Assembly: GCA_964477085.1 (NCBI GenBank)
Contig: CAYZDF010000103.1
Span: forward strand, 1-7,404
Source: Dichloromethanomonas sp964477085
GTDB taxonomy: Bacteria; Bacillota; Desulfitobacteriia; Desulfitobacteriales; Syntrophobotulaceae
Reading direction: 5' to 3'
Length of the DNA: 7,404 bases
Part shown: positions 1 through 5,862 of the stretch, piece after piece
Position numbering within the stretch: position 1 is the first letter of the stretch
Layout: each line of letters begins with the position of its first letter
The notes under the pieces: generated by a model
What the model was told of the DNA's origin: nothing
Seen by the model: the letters and a program-made list of their open reading frames with translations, nothing else
Databases searched by the model: none
Program-made: the position numbers and the translations under genes

Positions 1-31
1 CTCCCCTGCGTCGGGATAACACCTACGAAAC

Positions 32-128
32 GTTGCTCCCTCCGGTCGCGAGCTCGTCGGTTGCTCCCTCCGGTCGTGAGCTCACCCGGTTGCACCGGGG
101 AGAAGTTACTCCCGTCGGTCGTGAGCTC
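32..128 (+). repeat. GAGCTC-centred intergenic repeat, copy A left part (three units)
   Basis: Three related units of about 24 bases lie at 32-55, 60-83 and 105-128. The first two differ at one base and share the form CTCCCTCCGGTCGYGAGCTC; the third differs from the second at three positions. Each ends in the palindrome GAGCTC, usually followed by RTCG. The first two start 28 bases apart and the third 45 bases later. The segment 42-83 matches 3840-3881 at 37 of 42 positions, and the last unit is related to the start of the copy at 1161, so this is a dispersed repeat family. It is much more GC-rich than the genes beside it. Open frames across it are low-complexity and cross the assembly gap, so no coding is called. 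The family name is unknown to me. Confidence 0.8.
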
Positions 129-137
129 GTCGCTTTG

Positions 138-237
138 NNNNNNNNNNNNNNNNNNNNNNNNNNNNNNNNNNNNNNNNNNNNNNNNNNNNNNNNNNNNNNN
201 NNNNNNNNNNNNNNNNNNNNNNNNNNNNNNNNNNNNN
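138..237. other. Assembly gap (100 N)
   Basis: Exactly 100 undetermined bases, a common placeholder for a scaffold gap of unknown size. The left edge ends in CGCTTTG and the right edge begins with CGCCTCGCTTTG, so both edges fit the same 12-bp tandem repeat. The assembly most likely broke inside the array, and the true array may be longer or shorter than the gap suggests. Confidence 0.97.
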
Positions 238-304
238 CGCCTCGCTTTGCGCCTCGCTTTGCGCCTCGCTTTGCGCCTCGCTTTGCGCCTCGCTTTGCGC
301 CTCG
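238..304 (+). repeat. 12-bp tandem repeat (CGCCTCGCTTTG)n
   Basis: Five identical copies of CGCCTCGCTTTG occupy 238-297, followed by a partial copy CGCCTCG at 298-304. The array then passes into CGGTTCCGCCGTG (303-315), which is repeated exactly at 1213-1225 and occurs as TGGTTTTGCCGTG at 3911-3923. Because the unit length is a multiple of three, frames across it stay open and would give tetrapeptide repeats such as RFAP; these are artefacts. The identity of the copies suggests recent expansion. The bases from 316 to 390 hold nothing I recognise. Confidence 0.95.
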
Positions 305-391
305 GTTCCGCCGTGCCGTTAGCTTGCATTCATTGAGGGTACCATGCTAAATATATAGCCTCTTCTTTAGAGTGAAAAAACTATGACAAAC

Positions 392-422
392 TTGCAAAAC
401 ACCAATAAAGTACTTATATTTG
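392..422 (+). promoter_or_regulatory. Bacteroidota-type promoter of the toxin-antitoxin operon
   Basis: TTG at 392-394 and TATATTTG at 415-422 are separated by 20 bases. This fits the Bacteroidota primary sigma factor pattern, a TTTG/TTG -33 element and a TAnnTTTG -7 element about 19-21 bases apart. Transcription would begin a few bases after 422, giving a leader of roughly 20 bases before the antitoxin start at 452. It is the best promoter match I found in the window. Confidence 0.75.
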
Positions 423-427
423 TACTT
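408..427. promoter_or_regulatory. Putative YefM-YoeB operator: paired GTAC sites around the -7 box
   Basis: AAGTACTT (408-415) is a perfect 8-bp palindrome, and TTGTACTT (420-427) is a second GTAC-centred site. Their centres are 12 bases apart and they flank or overlap the -7 element at 415-422. AAGTAC (408-413) and GTACTT (422-427) also form an inverted repeat. As I recall, the E. coli yefM-yoeB operator has two palindromes with TGTACA cores at a similar 12-bp spacing. The inference is autorepression by the antitoxin-toxin complex covering the promoter. Confidence 0.5.
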
Positions 428-451
428 GTTTAACGACTTATTTTTAAGACT

Positions 452-709
452 ATGATAGCAGCAAATTATTCAGAATTCAGAAATGGACTCAAAAGTTACC
501 TTGATAATGTAGAGTTTAACAACGAGACCTTAATTATAAAGAGAGGGTCCGGTAAAGGAACTGTCATGATATCACTTGAAGAATATAATTCAATCATGGA
601 GACCCTGCATATTCTTCGATCTAAAAAGAATGCAAAACGACTTTTTGAGTCTATTGAGCAGATGAAAACAGGAAAGAACTCCCAGAAAAAGCTGATTGAG
701 GAAATATGA
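452..709 (+). CDS. yefM: YefM/Phd-family antitoxin
   Basis: An 85-residue antitoxin of the Phd/YefM family. Such proteins have an N-terminal DNA-binding, dimerising domain that represses their own operon and a C-terminal tail that wraps and inhibits the toxin. The N-terminal part has the family pattern: NYSEFRNGLKSYLD (residues 5-18), a strand ending in the basic IIKRGSGKG (28-36) and the signature SLEEYNSIMET (41-51). The tail LRSKKNAKRLFESIEQMKTGK (55-75) resembles the toxin-binding tail of E. coli YefM (LRSPANARRL...). The length is close to the E. coli protein. The start at 452 lies about 30 bases after the promoter, with no clear Shine-Dalgarno sequence. Its last codon and stop overlap the toxin start in ATGA (706-709), which couples translation and fits a toxin-antitoxin pair. 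Confidence 0.93.
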   Translation: MIAANYSEFRNGLKSYLDNVEFNNETLIIKRGSGKGTVMISLEEYNSIMETLHILRSKKNAKRLFESIEQMKTGKNSQKKLIEEI

Positions 710-969
710 AAATTGTTTTCTCAAAAAATGCGTGGGAGGACTATATTTCCTGGCAAAGCCATGATAAAAAAATCCTTAAGAAAATTAACGCCCTAATCAG
801 AGAAATACAAAGAACCCCATATGAGGGGTTAGGAAAACCTGAACCATTAAAATTTGAATTAGCTGGATTTTGGTCAAGGAGAATCGATATTGAACACAGG
901 TTAATCTATCAAGTTGAAAAAGATAGTATTCTTATCTATGCTTGTAGATACCATTACGATAACAAATAA
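706..969 (+). CDS. yoeB: YoeB/Txe-family mRNA interferase toxin
   Basis: An 87-residue toxin of the RelE superfamily, YoeB/Txe branch. YoeB enters the ribosomal A site and cuts the mRNA being translated, stopping protein synthesis until YefM neutralises it. The sequence aligns with E. coli YoeB almost without gaps. The known catalytic residues fall at the same numbers: Glu46 in KPEPLK, Arg65 in EHRLIY, and His83-Tyr84 in the C-terminal CRYHY. FWSRR (55-59) and the N-terminal FSKNAWEDYISWQ (5-17) are also family signatures. The protein has three extra residues (DNK) after the usual end. No frameshift or missing key residue is visible, so the toxin is probably active. The start at 706 sits in an ATGA overlap with the antitoxin, and GAGGAA at 698-703 is the only nearby purine-rich site. 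Confidence 0.95.
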   Translation: MKIVFSKNAWEDYISWQSHDKKILKKINALIREIQRTPYEGLGKPEPLKFELAGFWSRRIDIEHRLIYQVEKDSILIYACRYHYDNK

Positions 970-1160
970 AAACGCAAGCCAACACTGACGGCAAATCTCA
1001 TAGGCTCAGCCTTCGCCCAACCTTCGCCAAAGGCTACGGTTGGCACAGCAAGGCTATGGCTGACGCAGTTGTCATGGTGCCAAAAACCGCACTCCCGATT
1101 CGCTTTACTCATCGGGACAGGCTTTACCCTTCTGGGGGGTGGCTTTAGAGAATACAGTGG
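970..1160. other. Non-coding region with two inverted repeats downstream of the toxin
   Basis: No credible gene lies between the toxin stop and the GH31 start (1326). An imperfect stem-loop spans 1008-1055: CCAACC (1017-1022) pairs with GGTTGG (1038-1043), GCC (1026-1028) with GGC (1032-1034) around an AAA loop, and the outer AGCCTT (1008-1013) with AAGGCT (1050-1055). No T-run follows, so it is not a textbook terminator, though it could end or stabilise the toxin transcript. A second perfect 6-bp inverted repeat, CCCGAT/ATCGGG, lies at 1094-1099 and 1111-1116. The stretch 1226-1325, after the next repeat, is AT-rich and should hold the GH31 promoter; TAGTATTG at 1303-1310 is one base from the -7 consensus, but its nearest TTTG (1284-1287) is too close. 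Confidence 0.5.
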
Positions 1161-1225
1161 TGAGCTCGTCGGTATGCGCCTCGTTTTCGCCGGGTCTCGG
1201 TAATCCGGGTCCCGGTTCCGCCGTG
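1161..1225 (+). repeat. GAGCTC-centred intergenic repeat, copy B (short form)
   Basis: This copy begins with TGAGCTCGTCGG (1161-1172), as in the units of copy A. It continues with TGCGCCTCGTTTTCGCC, about one and a half degenerate 12-bp units, and ends with CGGTTCCGCCGTG (1213-1225), identical to 303-315. Between these lie two related segments, CCGGGTCTCGGT and CCGGGTCCCGGT, 16 bases apart. It lacks the upstream GAGCTC unit seen in the other two copies. The orientation is the same as in copies A and C. Confidence 0.75.
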
Positions 1226-1325
1226 ATGGGCAGCCGCCGGTATTATAAGGAACGAAATACTCAATTATTCATGCATTAGCCATTTTGATTAAATAAATCT
1301 CTTAGTATTGCAGAAATTCTAATTT

Positions 1326-3749
1326 ATGTACATGAAATTCTCCATTCCCATGAAACTTAAGCAACTGAAGGTATTATTTATCCTGATTACAACTGTTTTA
1401 CTGGTATCGTGCAATAGCCAGTACAGAAAGACAGAAAATGGTTTCAAATCGGTTACAGATTCAACCGTAACGGAAATTCAGTTCTTTTCGCCCGAAATAG
1501 TACGTGTTGTTAAATCGAAGAAAGGGTTTGAGTTTGAGAAAAGCAGCCTTTCTGTAATAAAAGAGCCTCAGAAAGTAGTCTATTCCATAACAAGAAGCGA
1601 TAGCACCATAGTTGCAACAACCGAAAAAATGGCCGTGAAACTACACCTCACCACAGGTGCCGTCTCCTTTGCCACCGCTACAGGCGAACCCCTCCTCACA
1701 GAACAGGCGAACGGAACATCATTTCTGGCCAAGCTGGATATCGGGGAACCGACTTTTGCAGTAAAGCAATCATTTACACTCGACAAAGACGAATATATCT
1801 ATGGTCTCGGGCAGTACCAGAAGGGTAAAATGTCGCAGAGAAACCAGAAGCTGACAATGGTTCAGGAGATACTGGAAACCGTGGTTCCTGTAATGTTATC
1901 GAACAAGGGATATGGCCTTTTTTGGGATAATTACTCCCCTACCGTGTTTACCGACAATCCCGATACTACATCATTTGATTCGGAGGTAGGCGACTGCATT
2001 GACTACTACTTTATGGTTGGAGGAACCGCTGACAGGGTTATTGCCAACATGCGCGACCTGACAGGAGAGGTTCCGATGATGCCCTACTGGACATATGGCT
2101 ACTGGCAGAGCAAGGAGCGGTACAGGAGTCAGGATGAGACTGTTGGAGTGGTTAAGAAGTACAGGGAGCTGGGTGTGCCTATTGACGGTATTATTCAGGA
2201 CTGGCAATACTGGGGTAATAATTATTACTGGAACGCCATGGAGTTTCTGAATCGAAACTTCCCTGATCCGCAGAGAATGGTTGATGAGGTACACGAGCTG
2301 AACGCCCGTATGATCATTTCCTGCTGGGCGTCGTTTGGTTCCAGAACGAAGCAGTACAGCATACTGAAGGAGAAAGGGATGCTGTTCGATTTCAAAACGT
2401 GGCCTCTGGTACCTGAGGGCGACAGTGCGGTGAAAGTTTACGATGCCTACCACCCCGAGGCACGCGAGATATACTGGGATCACCTCAACAGAGGCATCTT
2501 CTCGCTGGGCATGGACGGCTGGTGGCTCGATTCGACCGAACCCGACCATTTTGAAAGGGAAGATGATGATCTCGACAACAAAACCTATCTTGGTTCGTTC
2601 AGGAGGGTTCGCAATGCCTATCCTCTTCTTCATGTGGGAACCATAGCCACCCGTCAGAAAGAGGTCAGCAGGGACAAAAGAGTATTTATCCTTACCAGGT
2701 CGGCCTTTGCCGGTCAGCAGCGGTATTCAGCCAACGCATGGTCGGGCGACGTTGTTTCAGACTGGGATTCATTCCGGAACCAGATTTCAGCCGGATTAAA
2801 TTTCTCACTTACTGGTATTCCTTACTGGAACAGTGACATAGGCGGATTCTTTCTCTGGCTTTTCCCCGGAGGGTATGAAAACCTGGCATATCACGAATTA
2901 TATGTCCGCTGGATGCAGTTTGGAGCATTTTGTCCGATGATGCGTTCGCACGGAACCGACAGTCCCCGTGAACTATGGTATTATGGCGAAGAGGGAGACT
3001 GGGCATACGATGCAATGAAAAAGATGATTGAATTGCGATACAGTCTTCTGCCCTACATCTATTCAACCTCATGGGATGTAACCAAAAACAATTCGACCAT
3101 GATGCGGGCGCTAATGATGGATTTCGCCCACGACAAAAATGCCCTGGACATAAACAATCAGTATATGTTTGGGAAGAACATATTGGTTTGTCCGGTAACC
3201 GAGCCTATGTATGTGAAGTTCAGAAAAGACCGCAGAAGGTATTTTGGAGAAAAAGAGGACTTCAGTACGATAAAAACAACTGAAGTATATCTTCCTGCCG
3301 GAACCAAATGGTTCGATTTCTGGACAGGCAGTGAACTGGAGGGTGGGCAGACAGTAAGCAGGGAAGCACCGATTGATATCCTGCCCCTATACGTGAAGGC
3401 AGGATCGATTATACCATTTGGCCCTGAGGTACAGTATGCCAGTGAAAAAACAGACCCGCTGACAATCCGGATTTATCCCGGCGCAGATGCCACATTCACC
3501 TTTTACGATGATGAGCGAGATAATTACAACTATGAAGACGGAGCTTATTCCACGATAGAAATGAAGTGGAACGATGCATTGCAGACATTTACCATTGAGG
3601 CCCGGAATGGCGAGTACAAAGGGATGCCTGAAAGCAGAAATATTTTGCTCATAAAAGTACAGGAGGGAAAAGGGACCGGACTGCCATATACAGAGGAGGC
3701 AGATAAAGAGATTGTATATACAGGAGAGAGGATTGAAATTAAGCTTTGA
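1326..3749 (+). CDS. GH31 family glycoside hydrolase lipoprotein (alpha-xylosidase/alpha-glucosidase type)
   Basis: An 807-residue retaining alpha-glycosidase of family GH31. A signal peptide ends in the lipobox LVSC, so Cys29 is probably lipidated and the enzyme anchored in the envelope. An N-terminal beta-sandwich (about 45-245) contains YGLGQYQKG (159-167) and GYGLFWDN (195-202). The catalytic barrel (about 250-580) carries the nucleophile Asp402 in DGWWLDSTEPD and the likely acid/base Asp475 in WSGDVVSDW; SDIGGF (503-508) and MMRSHG (538-543) are conserved family segments. C-terminal beta domains follow, with YLPAGTKWFDFWTG (655-668), LYVKAGSIIPFGP (688-700) and a DUF5110-like end. WWLDSTEPD and GQYQKG most resemble bacterial alpha-xylosidases acting on xyloglucan-type side chains, but specificity cannot be fixed from sequence. 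The start at 1326 is uncertain: Met3 (1332) or Met9 (1350) would also leave a signal peptide. I see no PA14 insert, frameshift or missing catalytic residue. Confidence 0.95.
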   Translation: MYMKFSIPMKLKQLKVLFILITTVLLVSCNSQYRKTENGFKSVTDSTVTEIQFFSPEIVRVVKSKKGFEFEKSSLSVIKEPQKVVYSITRSDSTIVATTEKMAVKLHLTTGAVSFATATGEPLLTEQANGTSFLAKLDIGEPTFAVKQSFTLDKDEYIYGLGQYQKGKMSQRNQKLTMVQEILETVVPVMLSNKGYGLFWDNYSPTVFTDNPDTTSFDSEVGDCIDYYFMVGGTADRVIANMRDLTGEVPMMPYWTYGYWQSKERYRSQDETVGVVKKYRELGVPIDGIIQDWQYWGNNYYWNAMEFLNRNFPDPQRMVDEVHELNARMIISCWASFGSRTKQYSILKEKGMLFDFKTWPLVPEGDSAVKVYDAYHPEAREIYWDHLNRGIFSLGMDGWWLDSTEPDHFEREDDDLDNKTYLGSFRRVRNAYPLLHVGTIATRQKEVSRDKRVFILTRSAFAGQQRYSANAWSGDVVSDWDSFRNQISAGLNFSLTGIPYWNSDIGGFFLWLFPGGYENLAYHELYVRWMQFGAFCPMMRSHGTDSPRELWYYGEEGDWAYDAMKKMIELRYSLLPYIYSTSWDVTKNNSTMMRALMMDFAHDKNALDINNQYMFGKNILVCPVTEPMYVKFRKDRRRYFGEKEDFSTIKTTEVYLPAGTKWFDFWTGSELEGGQTVSREAPIDILPLYVKAGSIIPFGPEVQYASEKTDPLTIRIYPGADATFTFYDDERDNYNYEDGAYSTIEMKWNDALQTFTIEARNGEYKGMPESRNILLIKVQEGKGTGLPYTEEADKEIVYTGERIEIKL

Positions 3750-3831
3750 ATATGTGCACCCAGACGGTGGTCGCTGATGTCACCAATGAACCTTTACTCA
3801 CTTCGTTTTGTGATCTCACCAGGATTCAGTT

Positions 3832-3923
3832 GTTACCACCCGGTAGCGAGCTCTTCGGTTGCTCAATTCGGTCGTGAGCTCATTGGATTGCGCCCTGGTT
3901 CACCGGGATTTGGTTTTGCCGTG
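3832..3923 (+). repeat. GAGCTC-centred intergenic repeat, copy C
   Basis: Two GAGCTC units lie at 3832-3853 and 3858-3881. The segment 3840-3881 matches 42-83 at 37 of 42 positions. Then come TTGCGCCCTGGTTCACCGGG, a single degenerate 12-bp unit, and the right end TGGTTTTGCCGTG (3911-3923), which differs from the other two copies only by three C-to-T changes. It fills most of the 274-base gap between the GH31 gene and the next lipoprotein gene. Short frames through it are repeat-derived. No clear terminator or promoter is visible in the rest of the gap. Confidence 0.78.
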
Positions 3924-4023
3924 AGTATCGCAGCGAGTTTGGGTAGTTATTCTCCGGCTGGTTATTCCTTGGATCATAAAGGCTTTTGAGATTATATAAC
4001 AGTTTAACATAATCATATAGAAT

Positions 4024-5058
4024 ATGATGACACGACGTTTTTTATTAATTGCAGGATTATCAGTGGCATACCTTTTATCGTGTACAGAGAAGAGGGAGAC
4101 TTATTCCACGTTTATTTTTCAGGAGGATTTATTTGGTCAATGCCATGCTTCAACAATTGTTGAAATTGATTCCGGAGTGTTTATGTCGGCCTGGTTTGGG
4201 GGAAGCTATGAGGGCGCAAAGGATGTGTCTGTTTGGGCATCGTATTACAGGGATAGTAAATGGGAAGAGCCGGTTAAGCTGGCAAATGGAATAGTGAATC
4301 AGGATACGTTCCCTTGCTGGAATCCTGTTTTATATATGTCAGCCACAAAACGTTTGTTCTTATACTATAAAGTAGGGCCAAATCCCAGGGAATGGTGGGG
4401 TATGGTTTTAATCTCAGATAATCTTGGTGATTCATGGAGTGAACCAGTCAGACTGCCGGAAAATGTTTTGGGACCGATTAAGAATAAGCCCATCAGCCTG
4501 GGGAATGGCACCTTTCTGGCACCTTCCAGTGTAGAAACTTTGGATGACAGGTGGCTTGCGCATGTTGAAATTTTTTCCGACAATGGGGAATACATCACAT
4601 CTTTGAGCCTGGATCATGGCGATAGCATATGTGCAATACAGCCATCTGTCCTTGTGCATCCCAATAATACATTACAACTGCTATGCAGGAGCCGGCAGAA
4701 TTTAATTGCACAAACATGGTCTTTTGATGGTGGGTATACATGGGAACCCATGTCCCTGATTAATGTGAAGAATCCAAATTCCGGCAATGATGCCGTCACG
4801 ATAACAGACGGCAGGCATTTTCTGGTCTACAATCCGTTGGAAAGTGGCAAGGATTGGTGGCTTGGACGTAATATTCTGAACCTGGCTATTTCTGATAACG
4901 GTTTAGACTGGAATACGGTTGTTGTACTCGAAAACCAGGATCAGGGAGAATATAGTTACCCGGCCATTATTCAGGATTCAAATGGTATGATACACATCAC
5001 TTATACATGGGATCGCAAAAGAATTAAACATGTAATTCTAGATCCAAATCTGTATTGA
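4024..5058 (+). CDS. Sialidase-like BNR beta-propeller lipoprotein
   Basis: A 344-residue protein of the sialidase superfamily (BNR_2/PF13088 type), often labelled exo-alpha-sialidase although many members have no proven activity. A short signal peptide ends in the lipobox LLSC, so Cys20 is the likely lipidated residue. Repeated blade motifs are visible: a full Asp-box SFDGGYTW (233-240), a variant SDNLGDSW (131-138) and a degenerate SDNGLDW (290-296). Family-typical segments are CHASTIVE (40-47), AWFGGSYEGAKDVSVW (56-71), KNKPISL (153-159), CRSR (221-224), NPNSGNDAV (250-258) and ITYTWDRKRIKHV (325-337). The N-terminal RIP motif of classical sialidases is absent, so a different glycan-cleaving role is possible. 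It follows the GH31 lipoprotein gene on the same strand after a repeat-filled gap. No clear Shine-Dalgarno site precedes the start; Met2 is an equal choice. Confidence 0.85.
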   Translation: MMTRRFLLIAGLSVAYLLSCTEKRETYSTFIFQEDLFGQCHASTIVEIDSGVFMSAWFGGSYEGAKDVSVWASYYRDSKWEEPVKLANGIVNQDTFPCWNPVLYMSATKRLFLYYKVGPNPREWWGMVLISDNLGDSWSEPVRLPENVLGPIKNKPISLGNGTFLAPSSVETLDDRWLAHVEIFSDNGEYITSLSLDHGDSICAIQPSVLVHPNNTLQLLCRSRQNLIAQTWSFDGGYTWEPMSLINVKNPNSGNDAVTITDGRHFLVYNPLESGKDWWLGRNILNLAISDNGLDWNTVVVLENQDQGEYSYPAIIQDSNGMIHITYTWDRKRIKHVILDPNLY

Positions 5059-5112
5059 ATAAGTCAGTATCACCTATGTAGCCAATGGTATAAAGGAACC
5101 AGTAATATACAA

Positions 5113-5127
5113 AACCTAAAAAAGGTT
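5113..5127 (+). terminator. Small stem-loop after the BNR lipoprotein gene
   Basis: AACCT (5113-5117) and AGGTT (5123-5127) form a perfect 5-bp stem around an AAAAA loop, 54 bases after the stop at 5058. A mixed sequence and then ATTTTC follow, rather than a run of T, so terminator function is only a possibility. Confidence 0.25.
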
Positions 5128-5212
5128 CAGATCAATTTTCTATTGACAAACCATTACCTTTAACCCTAATTGAAAAGAGAGTAAAATTTCGGACATAAGA
5201 GGATTCAAAATT

Positions 5213-5500
5213 ATGAATAAGAATATTTTACCTGGCGTTTTACACGAAGTGCCAGATGATATAGAAAAAGTACTGGTAGCAGATACGGATATACTTGAAC
5301 GGTGGAACAACCTAACCCCTATTCAACGCAACGAATGGATCTGCTGGGTTACTATTGTCAAAAAAGCTGAAACGAGAACAGAACATATTCACCGTATGCT
5401 TGAAGAATTGAAAGAAGGCAAACGGGTACCCTGTTGCTGGCCAGGCTGTCCTCATCGCAGACCTTCAGCGCAAAAATGGATTAAAGGAGTTAAGGTATGA
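5213..5500 (+). CDS. YdeI/OmpD-associated (OmdA) family protein
   Basis: A 95-residue cytoplasmic protein matching the YdeI/OmdA family (PF13376-like). These small alpha-helical proteins have an unclear biochemical role and have been linked to stress and antimicrobial-peptide or bacteriocin protection in some bacteria. The family pattern is visible: VPDDIEKVLVAD (13-24), then a helical stretch LTPIQRNEWICWVTIVKKAETR (34-55) and IHRMLEELKEGK (59-70), equivalent to the usual 'R..yv.WI..AK..ETR..RI...v..L..GK'. The tail CCWPGCPHRRPS has three cysteines and a histidine (Cys74, Cys75, Cys79, His81) that could bind metal or be redox-active; this is inference. A good Shine-Dalgarno site AAGAGGA (5197-5203) supports the start. 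The stop overlaps the next gene in ATGA (5497-5500), so the two form an operon. Confidence 0.8.
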   Translation: MNKNILPGVLHEVPDDIEKVLVADTDILERWNNLTPIQRNEWICWVTIVKKAETRTEHIHRMLEELKEGKRVPCCWPGCPHRRPSAQKWIKGVKV

Positions 5501-5862
5501 AAACAACACCTGAGCATAATGAAAGAATTTCCAAGATGACTTTTGCATCTGTTTATCCGCACTACAAAAAAAAAGTTGAGAGTAAAGGCAGGTCAATAGA
5601 AGAATTGCATGAAGTAATAGAGTGGCTGACAGGCTTTGATGACAAGAAGCTAAAAGAATTGATAGACGAGAAAGCTACTTTTGAGACCTTCTTTAAGAGA
5701 GCGAGATTAAACCAGAGCTCACACCTGATAACAGGAATGATCTGTGGCTATCGTATAGAAGAGATTGACAATCCAATTACCAAACAAGTAAGGTATTTGG
5801 ATAAGTTAGTGGATGAATTGGCAAAGGGAAGGAAAATGGAAAAGATTTTACGAACGACATAA
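5497..5862 (+). CDS. DUF2200 family protein
   Basis: A 121-residue soluble protein that I recognise as DUF2200 (PF09966), a widespread family of unknown function. It matches the family nearly end to end: RISKMTFASVYPHYKKKVESKGRS (10-33 overall), ELHEVIEWLTGF (36-47), TFETFFKRA (61-69), HLITGMICGYRIEEI (76-90) and the C-terminal VRYLDKLVDELAKGRKMEKIL (98-118). No signal peptide or membrane segment is present. The start at 5497 lies in an ATGA overlap with the preceding YdeI-like gene and has a strong Shine-Dalgarno site AAAGGAG (5483-5489) seven bases upstream, so it can be translated both by coupling and independently. The shared transcript suggests, without proving, a common role with the YdeI-like protein. 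Confidence 0.93.
   Translation: MKTTPEHNERISKMTFASVYPHYKKKVESKGRSIEELHEVIEWLTGFDDKKLKELIDEKATFETFFKRARLNQSSHLITGMICGYRIEEIDNPITKQVRYLDKLVDELAKGRKMEKILRTT

Noticed and set aside
238..304. CRISPR array
   Set aside because: The 12-bp units are directly adjacent with no spacers, and there are no cas genes.
33..350. Open frames of about 90-105 codons across the first 350 bases
   Set aside because: They run through the 100-N gap and a 12-bp repeat that stays open because its length is a multiple of three. The product would be low-complexity RFAP or LALR repeats with no family signature.
1284..1310. Promoter for the GH31 gene (TTTG and TAGTATTG)
   Set aside because: The two elements are only 15 bases apart and the -7 box has a mismatch, so the match is too weak to list as a feature.
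1971..2633. Reverse-strand frame of 220 codons inside the GH31 gene
   Set aside because: It lies entirely opposite a well-conserved GH31 barrel and has no recognisable domain.
3777..3989. 70-codon frame between the GH31 and BNR genes
   Set aside because: It translates repeat copy C, has no Shine-Dalgarno site and no family signature.
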